The translations under genes and the position numbers were made by a program. Below are positions 28,166 through 37,350 of a stretch of 64,000 bases of DNA, in pieces. The DNA lies in contig CBCYME010000008.1 of NCBI GenBank assembly GCA_965183835.1, forward strand, positions 26,711 through 90,710. The letters are read 5' to 3'. Positions within the stretch are counted from its first letter, which is position 1. Every line of letters starts with the position of its first letter. The notes under the pieces are model-generated. The model was not told the origin of the DNA and made no database searches. It saw nothing but the letters and a program-made list of their open reading frames with translations. The DNA comes from OMPR01 sp965183835 (GTDB lineage Bacteria > Pseudomonadota > Alphaproteobacteria > Rhodobacterales > Rhodobacteraceae).

Positions 28166-28785
28166 GTCAGCACCTCAGCCCATGTTGACCAACGTTTAAA
28201 CGGGACATGAGGGGCATTAATGTGTTGAACACGTTCAATTTGATCCGCCCAGGCGCGCTTTTGATTGGCCGCAAAAAAAATGCGATCTTGGGCGCTGATC
28301 CAAACACGATCAAATGACACATCGGGCGCGGCGCTCCGGGCCTGAACCGCGCGTAATTCTTGTTTGCGTGCTTGTACGTCGATTGGCGTGTCGCTTTGAG
28401 GCGCATTATAGCATCGCTCAAGAAAGACCTGAAATGCCTCATGGCTCAGCGTGTCGATTGTCCGCTGCATAACGACCGGCGCGATTCCGCAACGTTTGTC
28501 GATGGGGGCCAAAGTGCCGTTAATCGCGACCTTTCGGGTGAACGGATCTGGGCTGCCCCGTTGCCAGTGCCCATAGGCCGCCACCCCAAACGAAAAGGCG
28601 ACCAGCGTGACAGAGCGATAGGCGCTGATATCCGGCAACTTTTGGTTCAAGTCGCTGTAGTCGTCAGCCAATACAACGTCATATGGCCCGGTTAGGTGCG
28701 CAAACGGTGCAGGCCCCAACGCCCACCCACCAAAGACCACGATCAGATCGTCGGCCCCTGTGTGTTGCACCCAACGCCACTGCAT
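28162..28785 (-). CDS. bioG: pimeloyl-ACP methyl ester esterase BioG
   Basis: A 207-residue alpha/beta-hydrolase-like protein of the BioG (DUF452) family, starting MQWRWVQHTGADDLIVVFGGWALGPAPF. The nucleophile elbow is ..VAFSFGVAAYG and the catalytic His is probably in APHVPFKRW. BioG removes the methyl ester from pimeloyl-ACP methyl ester, replacing BioH of E. coli. It overlaps bioA by one base and bioC by four. Confidence 0.85.
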   Translation of the reverse strand: MQWRWVQHTGADDLIVVFGGWALGPAPFAHLTGPYDVVLADDYSDLNQKLPDISAYRSVTLVAFSFGVAAYGHWQRGSPDPFTRKVAINGTLAPIDKRCGIAPVVMQRTIDTLSHEAFQVFLERCYNAPQSDTPIDVQARKQELRAVQARSAAPDVSFDRVWISAQDRIFFAANQKRAWADQIERVQHINAPHVPFKRWSTWAEVLT

Positions 28786-30068
28786 CAGAGCACACGTGCC
28801 AGATGCAGCATGCCAGTGCAGATTTTCGACACCTCATCAGGCGACGCGATGAATGGTGGCATTGTGTAGATGTTGGTGCCAAACGGGCGCAGGAAAACAC
28901 CCATTTCGCGGGCCAATGCATGGGCCTGATCGGCGCTGACCCGGTGCTTCATCTCAATGACGCCGATTGCGCCCAGCACACGCACATCCGCCACGTTTGG
29001 CAGATCACGGGCAGGGGCTAATTCCTGCGTCATCTGTGTGTCGATGGCATTCACTGTACCGTGCCAATCTTGCGCTTCCAGCAATTCAAGGCTGGCACGG
29101 GCGGCGGCGCAGGCCAGCGGATTGGCCATGAATGTGGGTCCATGCATAAAGATGCCGGGCTCTCCATTGCCAATGCCCTCAGCCACGCGGTCATTGGTCA
29201 TGGTGGTGGCAAAACTGATGTGCCCACCTGTCAAAGCCTTGCCCAGACACAGGATATCGGGCTCAATTGTGCAGAAATCAGTGGTAAACATTTTGCCAGT
29301 TCGGCCAAACCCAGTCGCGATTTCATCAAAGATCAGCAAGACACCGAACTCATCACAAATTGCGCGCGCTTGGTTCAAGTATTCCGGGTGATAGAAATAC
29401 ATACCGCCCGTGCCCTGCACGACGGGCTCAAGGATAAAGGCCGCGATTTCGCGATGATTGGCCTCGATCAGGGCGCGCAAATCACCCAAGCCGTTCAACG
29501 CCGGATCGTCGTTCCACGCCTCGGTGATGCGGATCGGGGGGCGATCAACAAAATGTTGCACGCTCAGCGCGCCTTGAAACAGATGATGCATGCCGGTGGT
29601 CGGGTCGCAAACGCTCATCGCCTTCCACGTATCTCCGTGATAGCCCGAGCGGATGGTGGCAAAGTGGGACCGTCCCGGAAACCCTTTGGCGTGCTGATAT
29701 TGAACCGCCATCTTCATCGCGACCTCGACAGAGACCGATCCACTGTCACAGTAGAAAATGCGTTGCATCGACGGGGGCGCGACCCGCAGCAGGGCCTTGC
29801 CAAGCTCAATTGCCGGATCGTGGGTCAGGCCGCCGAACATCACATGGGGCATCCGGTCCAGCTGATCGTGAATGGCCTGCGTAATCTTGGGGTGACGGTG
29901 GCCATGCATCATGCACCACCACGATGACATGGCGTCGATCAATCGGGTTCCATCATCCAGCGTGATGTGCATGCCCTCGGTTTCCTTGACCACAAAGGTA
30001 GGTCCGGGTTTTTCCACATTGGTATAGGGATGCCAGAGATGCTTTTGGTCGAATTCCAGAGGTGTCAT
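28785..30068 (-). CDS. bioA: adenosylmethionine-8-amino-7-oxononanoate aminotransferase
   Basis: A 427-residue class III PLP aminotransferase that converts KAPA to DAPA using SAM as amino donor. MSSWWCMMHGHRHPKI is the BioA-specific N-terminal region, and the PLP Lys lies in ILCLGKALTGGHISF. It sits between bioD and bioG with overlapping ends. Confidence 0.96.
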   Translation of the reverse strand: MTPLEFDQKHLWHPYTNVEKPGPTFVVKETEGMHITLDDGTRLIDAMSSWWCMMHGHRHPKITQAIHDQLDRMPHVMFGGLTHDPAIELGKALLRVAPPSMQRIFYCDSGSVSVEVAMKMAVQYQHAKGFPGRSHFATIRSGYHGDTWKAMSVCDPTTGMHHLFQGALSVQHFVDRPPIRITEAWNDDPALNGLGDLRALIEANHREIAAFILEPVVQGTGGMYFYHPEYLNQARAICDEFGVLLIFDEIATGFGRTGKMFTTDFCTIEPDILCLGKALTGGHISFATTMTNDRVAEGIGNGEPGIFMHGPTFMANPLACAAARASLELLEAQDWHGTVNAIDTQMTQELAPARDLPNVADVRVLGAIGVIEMKHRVSADQAHALAREMGVFLRPFGTNIYTMPPFIASPDEVSKICTGMLHLARVL

Positions 30069-30694
30069 TGGGTCAGGGCTCCGGTGATGGTTTTCATGTC
30101 GATGGCTTTAAAGGCCTCGCTCAACGTGTCCGCGTCCAGGGCGGTCAGTCGGGGCAGACGACCCAGATGCGCTACATCGGCAAAGTCACAAATTGTCTGT
30201 TTAACCTCAGGCACGGCATCCCCGATAAAGGCCACGCCCACGATCGCGCATCGTGCCTGACGCAAGGCCAGCAAAGACATCAGGGTATGGTTGATCGTGC
30301 CCAATTGTGTGCGGGCGCACAGGATCACCGGTGCCCCCCAATGGGCAAAGGCATCCAGAAACAGCTCTTCCCGGTTCAGGGGGACCATGACGCCGCCAGC
30401 CCCTTCGATCACCAGCGGACCGTCTATCGTTGGGATGGTCAGGTCGTCCAAACCAATATGCACGCCTTCAGCCTCGGCCGACAAATGCGGCGAGGCTGGC
30501 AATTGCAACAGATGCGCTTCGGGCAAAGTGGGGCGGCCTGTCAGAGACGCGATAATCTGACTGTCGGTCTGCTCTTCGATCCCGGATTGGATGGGTTTCC
30601 AATAGGTTGCGTTCAATGCAAGCGTCAGACCCGCAGAAAACACTGTTTTCCCGATCTCAGTGTCGGTCCCGGTTACAACAATGGGTTGGGTCAT
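30065..30694 (-). CDS. bioD: dethiobiotin synthetase
   Basis: A 209-residue P-loop enzyme that closes the ureido ring of dethiobiotin from DAPA, CO2 and ATP. The P-loop is GTDTEIGKT near the N-terminus; VIEGAGGVMVPL is the family's second motif. Its ends overlap bioF and bioA by four bases each. Confidence 0.95.
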   Translation of the reverse strand: MTQPIVVTGTDTEIGKTVFSAGLTLALNATYWKPIQSGIEEQTDSQIIASLTGRPTLPEAHLLQLPASPHLSAEAEGVHIGLDDLTIPTIDGPLVIEGAGGVMVPLNREELFLDAFAHWGAPVILCARTQLGTINHTLMSLLALRQARCAIVGVAFIGDAVPEVKQTICDFADVAHLGRLPRLTALDADTLSEAFKAIDMKTITGALTQ

Positions 30695-31830
30695 TGGCTG
30701 TGCTCTTTCATCGCCTGACTAAGGTCACACATCATCTGCGTGATCACGTCGGCAGAGGTGTTGAGGGTGATCGAGATCCGCAAGCGCGCCGTGTTGCGTG
30801 GGACCGTCGGGGGGCGAATGCCACGAATGTCATAGCCCAGCCCTTGCATATGGGCCGCCAGCGCCATCGTGGGTTTGTCTTTGCCAATGATCACCGGCAT
30901 GATCTGGCTTTGAAACCCGATCAAACCACAGTGGCGCTCGGCCTGCGCATGCGCATGCGCGATCAGGGCCCGGGCCCGCTCTTGGCGTGCGGGATTGGTG
31001 CGCAATTCGGTCAGGGCGGCACGCACAAGGGCAGCATTCAGCGGCGACGGGGCGGTTGCAAAGACAAACCCCCGCGCGCGATTGATCAACGTATCGATCA
31101 GAACCTGCGCACCACAGATCAGCGCGCCAGATACACCCAACCCCTTGCCGCAGGTGTGCAGTGTCAGGGTGTTTTCCCGGTTCGCATAGCTGTGGCTCAC
31201 ACCGCGGCCCAAATCTCCGAAAATACCTGTGGCGTGGGCTTCGTCCACCACCAGAACTGCACCAGTTTCAGCAGCCAAAGCGGCAAGATCGTCAATCGGG
31301 GCCAGATCGCCGTCCATGGAATACAGGCTCTCGCAGGCCAACCAGATCTGCCCGGTATTGCCCGCCTCGCGCCAAAGTCGAATACGGTTTGCTGCGTCGG
31401 TGACATCGTTATGGGTAAAGGCCATCGTGTCCGCCCGACCAAGGCGCATGCCGTCATGGGTGCTGGCGTGGATCAAGGCGTCATACAGCACCAGATCGCC
31501 CTGCGCAGGCAGGGTCGAAAAGATCGCGGTGTTGGCGACGAAGCCACCGCCAACAAACAGTGCGGCCTCTGTGCCAAAGAATGCGGCGGCTTCTTGTTCT
31601 AATAGGCAATGTTCGTCCTGATTGCCGCGCAACAGCCGCGACCCACCCGCACCAACCGGAACACCACGGTCCAAAGCGGATCGGGCAGCGGATCGCAACA
31701 GATCCGATTCCGCCAGCCCGAGATAGTCGTTAGATGCAAAGTCATGCCCGGCACGCGGGATCAGTTGCCGGTAACGCCCCCGCGTTTCCAGCGACCTGAG
31801 CGCTGTATCGTGCCGTGCAAACAGCGTCAT
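30691..31830 (-). CDS. bioF: 8-amino-7-oxononanoate synthase
   Basis: A 379-residue alpha-oxoamine synthase that condenses pimeloyl-ACP (or CoA) with L-alanine. The PLP Lys is in TLHTCGKGLGVSGA; FASNDYLGLAESD and GSRLLRGNQDEH are family motifs. It overlaps bioB and bioD by four bases each. Confidence 0.95.
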   Translation of the reverse strand: MTLFARHDTALRSLETRGRYRQLIPRAGHDFASNDYLGLAESDLLRSAARSALDRGVPVGAGGSRLLRGNQDEHCLLEQEAAAFFGTEAALFVGGGFVANTAIFSTLPAQGDLVLYDALIHASTHDGMRLGRADTMAFTHNDVTDAANRIRLWREAGNTGQIWLACESLYSMDGDLAPIDDLAALAAETGAVLVVDEAHATGIFGDLGRGVSHSYANRENTLTLHTCGKGLGVSGALICGAQVLIDTLINRARGFVFATAPSPLNAALVRAALTELRTNPARQERARALIAHAHAQAERHCGLIGFQSQIMPVIIGKDKPTMALAAHMQGLGYDIRGIRPPTVPRNTARLRISITLNTSADVITQMMCDLSQAMKEHSQ

Positions 31831-32804
31831 TTTGAGCCGTCACATCCCACGGCCATGGCTGTCAGGCCAAGTTTGTCAAACAGCACGCTGTCTTTGTCTT
31901 CTTCCGGGTTGTCGGCGGTCAGCAAGGTGTCGCCCACAAAGATCGAATTGGCCCCGGCAAAGATACACATGGCCTGCATTTCGTCGCTCATGTCGGTGCG
32001 ACCTGCGGACAGACGCACATGCGATTTTGGCATCAGGATACGCGCCAACGCAACGGTGCGCACAAATTCGATCGGGTCCAGCGGTTTGACATCGGCCAGC
32101 GGCGTGTCTGCGATTGGGATCAGCATATTGACCGGAACCGAATCCGGGTGCTCGGGCAGGGTGGCCAAGGCCAGCAACATGTCGATGCGGTCCATTTTCT
32201 GCTCGCCCATACCGACAATGCCACCGGCGCAGACTTTCATGCCTGCTTCGCGCACGCGGTTCAGCGTTTCGATGCGGTCGGCAAAGGTGCGTGTGGTGAT
32301 GATTTCGGAATAATACCGCTCGGACGTGTCAATGTTGTGGTTGTAGTAATCCAAACCCGCATCGCGCAAGCGAAACACTTGGTCATCTTCCAGCATGCCC
32401 AACGTCATGCAGGTTTCCATACCCATGTCCTTGACGCCTTGCACCATCGCCTCAAGCATTGGCATGTCGCGCTCTTTGGGGGACCGCCATGCCGCGCCCA
32501 TGCAATACCGCGTTGCGCCGCCTTCTTTGGCTTTGCGCGCTTGTGCCAGAACTTGCTCGACTTCGATCAGTTTTGAGGCCGACAGCTTGGATCCGTTGCG
32601 CGCAGACTGGCTGCAATAGGCGCAATCCTCGGCGCAGCCACCGGTTTTGATCGACAATAACTTGGACCGCTGGACCTGATTTGGATCGAAGTTTTCCCGA
32701 TGCACGGTTTGTGCCTCAAACAACAAATCCATCAGGGGTTTGTTGTAGATTTCTTCCGCCTCGGCGCGGCTCCAGTCCGTACGAATGGTCTGGTTGTCGA
32801 GCAT
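31827..32804 (-). CDS. bioB: biotin synthase
   Basis: A 325-residue radical-SAM enzyme that inserts sulphur into dethiobiotin. The radical-SAM cluster Cys57, Cys61 and Cys64 lie in GGCAEDCAYCSQSAR. The start at 32804 (MLDNQTIRTDW) has GGAGG seven bases upstream; in-frame codons further upstream run through the regulatory boxes and are not coding. It leads the bioBFDAGC operon. Confidence 0.97.
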   Translation of the reverse strand: MLDNQTIRTDWSRAEAEEIYNKPLMDLLFEAQTVHRENFDPNQVQRSKLLSIKTGGCAEDCAYCSQSARNGSKLSASKLIEVEQVLAQARKAKEGGATRYCMGAAWRSPKERDMPMLEAMVQGVKDMGMETCMTLGMLEDDQVFRLRDAGLDYYNHNIDTSERYYSEIITTRTFADRIETLNRVREAGMKVCAGGIVGMGEQKMDRIDMLLALATLPEHPDSVPVNMLIPIADTPLADVKPLDPIEFVRTVALARILMPKSHVRLSAGRTDMSDEMQAMCIFAGANSIFVGDTLLTADNPEEDKDSVLFDKLGLTAMAVGCDGSK

Positions 32805-32824
32805 CGGTATTCCTCCATTGGGAA

Positions 32825-32834
32825 TTATAGATAA
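32825..32834. promoter_or_regulatory. BioR box 1 upstream of bioB
   Basis: TTATAGATAA, an exact match to the alphaproteobacterial BioR consensus TTATMKATAA, 20 bases before the bioB start, close to the ribosome-binding site. Confidence 0.85.
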
Positions 32835-32865
32835 AAATGAGCTGCGCTCTGCTTGATGGAAGTGA

Positions 32866-32875
32866 TTATAGATAA
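32866..32875. promoter_or_regulatory. BioR box 2 upstream of bioB
   Basis: A second identical TTATAGATAA, 41 bases from the first (about four helical turns), placing both on the same face of the DNA. Confidence 0.85.
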
Positions 32876-32964
32876 GACGCAAAAACCTCAAGAGAGAATG
32901 CCCCACGCGGCAAGACGCCGCCCCGAATAGGGACGGCGTTAGGATCTAGCCCAATGAGATAGGG

Positions 32965-33720
32965 TTATTGTGCTAATTGCCGCGTGAAAAGCTGACCAAA
33001 GGCGGGGTTTTCGGCCTTAACCCCCGCCAAGCGAAGCATGTGCCACGCCAACGCTTGGTTGCTGGATATCACCGGAACGCCGGTGCGGGATTCGGCCTCT
33101 GCGATGATGTTAAGGCAGCGCAAGTTGGTGCAGCTGACAAAGATCGCATCGCAAGGCGCCACATTCGCAATCTTGTCAATCGCCGCTGAAATCGTGCTTT
33201 CTGTGATCCGCGCGACCACGCGATCATCGCCTTCTTCGAACGAACCAAAGGCCGCAATGGACATCCCGGCCTGTTCCAATTTCCCGCGCATCATGATGGA
33301 CACTTCGGGCAAATAGGGCGTTATGAATCCCAACTTTGTCGCGCCCAAAGCCCGGCACGCGGCAATGGTGGCCCTAAGCGGATCCGTAACGGGAACGCCG
33401 GGCTTTACGGTCTGAATGGCCCGTTCCACACCATCTGAGCCGATCACAGTCGAGGCTGATGTGCACCCATAGCCAATCGCGTCAAAGTTCAACGCTGCTG
33501 GCAACAGCTGCGCAGAGGCAGGCAAATCCTGCTCCATCTTGATCAGTGTGTCGGGGCGGATTTCCGTCACCATCGGGATGCGCGAATGATACAGCGCCAC
33601 CCCATCCAGATCCATCATCCGCGAGAACTCAGGTTCTAGCGATTCATCTGTTTCCAGCACGACAACACCCAAGGTCGCCCGCGTTCCAATCCCATCATCC
33701 GTCGCAAAGTCGAGTTTCAT
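32965..33720 (-). CDS. Asp/Glu racemase-superfamily protein (maleate isomerase / arylmalonate decarboxylase-like)
   Basis: A 251-residue protein of the Asp/Glu/hydantoin racemase superfamily. The two catalytic Cys positions are visible in AIGYGCTSASTVIG and AIFVSCTNLRCLN, as in maleate isomerase and arylmalonate decarboxylase relatives such as EutA. The start at 33720 (MKLDFATDD) is preferred over an in-frame ATG at 33783, which lies inside the upstream gene. It is the last gene of an M20-DpaL-M24-racemase operon, so it probably inverts or isomerises an intermediate of that pathway. The exact reaction is unknown. Confidence 0.8.
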   Translation of the reverse strand: MKLDFATDDGIGTRATLGVVVLETDESLEPEFSRMMDLDGVALYHSRIPMVTEIRPDTLIKMEQDLPASAQLLPAALNFDAIGYGCTSASTVIGSDGVERAIQTVKPGVPVTDPLRATIAACRALGATKLGFITPYLPEVSIMMRGKLEQAGMSIAAFGSFEEGDDRVVARITESTISAAIDKIANVAPCDAIFVSCTNLRCLNIIAEAESRTGVPVISSNQALAWHMLRLAGVKAENPAFGQLFTRQLAQ

Positions 33721-33727
33721 CTGTCCC

Positions 33728-34894
33728 TCAGAGTATCGGTAAATCGCGCGCCGCACGGGTGCTAAGAAGGCGAGGCACCCCATCGGTCACGACAATGTTT
33801 TCTTCGTGAACCATAATACGGCCATCCCCATAACTAAGCGAGGGTTCCAGCGTCAGCACCATGTTCTCTTGCAGAACTGTTTCATCAAAGGCCGCATGTG
33901 ATGGCCATTCGGTCAGTTGCATCCCCAGTCCATGACCCAAACGCCCAACATCACCACCCTGATCATCCAACTCGGCAATCACGGTCTGCATCGCCGTAAA
34001 GAGATCCCGGCAGGTTGCGCCGGGTCGGGCGGCGTCCATCCCGGCCTCGGTCGCGCGCCAAAGTACATCATAGGCCCGCTTGGACAGATCATCCGCCTGA
34101 CCAATGGCCCAGTTGCGATCAAAATCGCAAAAATAACCGTCAAACGTCGCGCCCGTGTCCAGCATCAAGATGTCACCGGATTGCAAAGGGCGACGAGAGG
34201 GCGGTGAAATCACATCGTGATAGCCGCCTTGGTCCGCACCCCCCACTAGATAGGGCACGTCATCCGCCCCCAAAGCCAGTGCCTCGCGTCGGAATGCCCG
34301 GAATACGTCCTCAAACGGTTGGCCTTGGCTGACAAAACTGGGCACAGCGGCAAAGCTGCGCGAACCAATGTCACAGATATGGGCCAATTTTTCGATCTCA
34401 GCAGCTGATTTGACCATGCGCAGGGATTGCACCAGCGGCGTGGCATCCGCGATATCCAACCCCGGCAAGGCAGCCATCAGGCGTTCGTAATCGCCCAACG
34501 GCATCCTAAGCGCGGTCTCATGCCCCTTCATCACACCGATGCGCGCGCCTCTGTTTGACAACGGGGTCAGGATTTCGAGCAGCAACGAAATGCCGTCGTC
34601 TTGGGGCGCTGGCGCGCTCCATGTGCGAATGTCATCCAGCCACGTTTGCCGCATCAGGGCCGCGCCAATTTCAGGAATGATAGCAATGGGTTTGCCGGAC
34701 GCGGGCACAAACAGGAACCAAGGGCGTGTGGGGCTTTGCCAGAACAGCGTGTGAAATCCGCTGAAATAGCGGACTTCGGGTTCGGTCAACAGCAACAGAC
34801 CAGCCAAGCCCTGTTGCGCCATCAAGGCTTGGGCTTTGGCCGTGCGTGTTTCGAATTCAGCGTCAGCAAATCCGCGAACAGGGGCGTCAGACAT
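33728..34894 (-). CDS. M24-family metallopeptidase / amidohydrolase (Xaa-Pro peptidase-like)
   Basis: A 388-residue pita-bread-fold enzyme. The creatinase N-domain (AQALMAQQGLAGLLLLTEPEV in part) is followed by the M24 domain with metal-ligand regions ILMLDTGATFDGYFCDFDRN, GRLGHGLGMQLTEWP, LTLEPSLSY and MVHEENIVV. Relatives hydrolyse Xaa-Pro peptides, creatine or ectoine. It overlaps dpaL by eight bases; GGAGG lies six bases before the ATG at 34894. The surrounding operon suggests it opens an amide or cyclic amidine derived from an amino acid, but the substrate is unknown. Confidence 0.85.
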   Translation of the reverse strand: MSDAPVRGFADAEFETRTAKAQALMAQQGLAGLLLLTEPEVRYFSGFHTLFWQSPTRPWFLFVPASGKPIAIIPEIGAALMRQTWLDDIRTWSAPAPQDDGISLLLEILTPLSNRGARIGVMKGHETALRMPLGDYERLMAALPGLDIADATPLVQSLRMVKSAAEIEKLAHICDIGSRSFAAVPSFVSQGQPFEDVFRAFRREALALGADDVPYLVGGADQGGYHDVISPPSRRPLQSGDILMLDTGATFDGYFCDFDRNWAIGQADDLSKRAYDVLWRATEAGMDAARPGATCRDLFTAMQTVIAELDDQGGDVGRLGHGLGMQLTEWPSHAAFDETVLQENMVLTLEPSLSYGDGRIMVHEENIVVTDGVPRLLSTRAARDLPIL

Positions 34895-36074
34895 TGCTGT
34901 CCTCCGCCATGACGGCTGCAAAGATTTCCGGATCAGTGATGCCTTCGGACCCGATGAGCAACACGCGCGAATTGCTATCCAGACCCAGTGTTGCGCCGGT
35001 TGTGCCTGCCTGCGCCGCGATCAGCGCGGCCAGTCCCGCAACCGCGCTTTCACCGGCTTCGACGACCGGATCACTGCCCAATGGTCGGGCCAGCAAGCGC
35101 ATGGTGGGGCCAACGACACTGTCAGGGATTGTGACGTAATCGGTGGCTTCTTCGCGCAGGATGTCCCACGCCATTTCCGAGGGTTCACCACACGACAGGC
35201 CGGCCATGATGGTTTCGACCTCGATGTGCACAGCCGTCGGCGCATCTTTGCGGGCACTCTCATAGAGACAGGCGGCCATGTCAGGCTCGACGATCACGAC
35301 ACGAGGGGATTGGTCCCCCCAATACTGACGCAGTTTCGCCGCGACAGAGGCCGCCAAACCACCAACACCGCCCTGCAAGAAAACATGCGTAGGTGCATTG
35401 CCCAATTCTTCGCAGGCTTCGCGGGTCATCACGGAATATCCCGCCATAACATCGCGCGGTGGCTCGGAATAGCCGGGCCAGGATGTGTCAGACACCACGA
35501 ACCATCCATTTTGCTCTGCTTCAGCGCGGGCCAGATCGACGGAATCGTCATAGTCGCCTTCGATCCGGATGACATCAGCCCCCAGTTCTCGCATCGCTTG
35601 GGCACGGCCTTCGCTGACTTCGGCGTGGATGTAGATCCGGCAGGGCGCACCAAACCGTTTGCAGCCCCAAGCCAGAGACCGCCCATGATTGCCGTCGGTG
35701 GCCGAAACCAAGGTGATCTTGGCGCAGTCATCGCTGTAGGCACCATTGCGGATATCGGCCAAGGTCACATCTTTGCCAAGGCGGCTAGACAGTTCCCGTT
35801 GCAGCACGCGCAGGGCGGCATAAGCACCCCCAAGCGCCTTGAAACTGCCAAGGCCAAACCGCGGCCCCTCGTGTTTGTAGTGGATTTCGCCGACGCCGAT
35901 TTTGGCGGCCAGTGCAGGCAGCGAAACAAGCGGAGTGTGGGCATAGCCATCCCATTGGGTGATTTCGCCAATGGCCTGTCCAAAATTGTCCGGGCTCAGA
36001 ACGCGGTGCGCTGCATCCCCTTGGTGGCGGGCGCCTGTGGCATGCGCCATCGGCGCTGTTGCAAAGATATCCAT
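34887..36074 (-). CDS. dpaL: diaminopropionate ammonia-lyase
   Basis: A 395-residue fold-type II PLP enzyme. The PLP Lys (Lys79) lies in RFGLGSFKALGGAYA, and VSATDGNHGRSLAWG, MAGLSCGEPS and VEAGESAVAGLAAL are signatures of the diaminopropionate ammonia-lyase branch. The enzyme converts 2,3-diaminopropionate to pyruvate and two ammonia. It lies between M20 and M24 hydrolase genes with overlapping ends, suggesting that these release the diamino acid from a conjugate. Confidence 0.9.
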   Translation of the reverse strand: MDIFATAPMAHATGARHQGDAAHRVLSPDNFGQAIGEITQWDGYAHTPLVSLPALAAKIGVGEIHYKHEGPRFGLGSFKALGGAYAALRVLQRELSSRLGKDVTLADIRNGAYSDDCAKITLVSATDGNHGRSLAWGCKRFGAPCRIYIHAEVSEGRAQAMRELGADVIRIEGDYDDSVDLARAEAEQNGWFVVSDTSWPGYSEPPRDVMAGYSVMTREACEELGNAPTHVFLQGGVGGLAASVAAKLRQYWGDQSPRVVIVEPDMAACLYESARKDAPTAVHIEVETIMAGLSCGEPSEMAWDILREEATDYVTIPDSVVGPTMRLLARPLGSDPVVEAGESAVAGLAALIAAQAGTTGATLGLDSNSRVLLIGSEGITDPEIFAAVMAEDSNV

Positions 36075-37225
36075 CAGTTTTGTCCTTTGGTCAGGGGCAA
36101 CCGGTCTTTGACCAATTGCGTCCAGAACGCCGCGCCAATCGGCAGCAGCGCATCGTTGAAATCATAATCGGCGGCGTGCAACGGTTGTCCGTTGGCCCCC
36201 GTTTCGCCATTGCCCAGCAACAGAAAGCAGCCCGGAATGGCGGCGGTGAAGTGGGCGAAATCTTCGGAAAAGCTCATCGGGGATCGGTTACCGTCAACCT
36301 CCAGATCCAACGCCTTGGCGGCTTGGACCACCGCCTCTGTCGGCTCAATTGCGTTGATGGTCTCGATGAACTCGGTGCGGAACTGCACGTCGACTTGGAC
36401 GCCATGCGCGGCTGCGACGCCGTTTGCGATCTGGCGCATAAAGCGTTCGATCTGTTGACGATCCTCGGGCAGACGCGCGCGGCAGTCGCCTTTCAGCGTG
36501 GCCTGACCGGGCAAGACGTTGCGCTGCCCGTCTGTCAGGAATTCGGTCACTGAAACAACAGCCCCGGCACTGGGCGCCAGTTTGCGAGCCACGATGGTTT
36601 GCAATGCTTGCACCAGCTCTGCGCCCACGGTGATCGCATCCACACCGACTTGCGGCATCGAGGCATGGCCGCCCTGACCGGTGATTGTGATTTCAAACAG
36701 GCTTTCGCTTGCACAAATCTGTCCGGGCCGTGTTGTGACCTGACCGGTTGGGGCGCCGGGCAGATTGTGGATGGCATAGACCTCTTCCATCGGGAACTGC
36801 TCCAACACGCCCTGATCAATCATCGCTTTGGCACCCAGACCGTGTTCTTCGTTGGGTTGGAACAGGAAAACAACTGTACCGTCGAAATCGGGGTTTTTCG
36901 CAAGCGTTTCGGCAGCGCCCAGCAACATGGTCATGTGACCGTCATGTCCACAGGCATGCATCACCCCATCGGTTTGGGACGCATAGTCCAGACCTGTGGC
37001 CTCGTGAATGGGCAGGGCATCCATGTCAGCGCGCAACCCGATCGCGCGATTGCCCGTACCGGCGCGCAAAATGCCGACGACGCCGACACCCTCGTGCACC
37101 TCAATACCCAGTTCCTGCAGATGTGCCGCGACGCGGGCACGGGTTTGGTGTTCCTGAAACCCAAGCTCTGGCGAGCGATGAAAGGTTTGGCGCAGCGCGC
37201 GTAATTTGCTGTCAAAGTCGGACAT
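36074..37225 (-). CDS. M20-family amidohydrolase / aminoacylase
   Basis: A 383-residue zinc amidohydrolase of the M20D (aminoacylase, hippurate hydrolase) type. Metal and catalytic motifs are HACGHDGHMTMLLG, FQPNEEHGLGAKAM and the dimerisation region GQGGHASMPQ. It should remove an acyl group from an N-acyl amino acid. The start at 37225 (MSDFDSKLRALRQ) is chosen; an ATG at 37264 is also in frame. It leads the four-gene operon and is divergent from the Lrp-type regulator. Confidence 0.9.
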   Translation of the reverse strand: MSDFDSKLRALRQTFHRSPELGFQEHQTRARVAAHLQELGIEVHEGVGVVGILRAGTGNRAIGLRADMDALPIHEATGLDYASQTDGVMHACGHDGHMTMLLGAAETLAKNPDFDGTVVFLFQPNEEHGLGAKAMIDQGVLEQFPMEEVYAIHNLPGAPTGQVTTRPGQICASESLFEITITGQGGHASMPQVGVDAITVGAELVQALQTIVARKLAPSAGAVVSVTEFLTDGQRNVLPGQATLKGDCRARLPEDRQQIERFMRQIANGVAAAHGVQVDVQFRTEFIETINAIEPTEAVVQAAKALDLEVDGNRSPMSFSEDFAHFTAAIPGCFLLLGNGETGANGQPLHAADYDFNDALLPIGAAFWTQLVKDRLPLTKGQN

Positions 37226-37350
37226 GCGGGAATCCTGTCTGAATGGTGCACCCAGAGTATTCATCTGCCGGGATGAATTTCATCGAGTTTCAGGGCAAAC
37301 TGTACGAAATTGATTGTGTTTCGTACAAAGCAGGGGCATTTCATCGCGGT

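Noticed and set aside
33728..34894. Identification of the M24 protein as ectoine hydrolase (DoeA/EutD)
   Set aside because: Fold agrees, but the N-terminal pattern differs from what I recall of DoeA and no other ectoine-degradation genes surround it.
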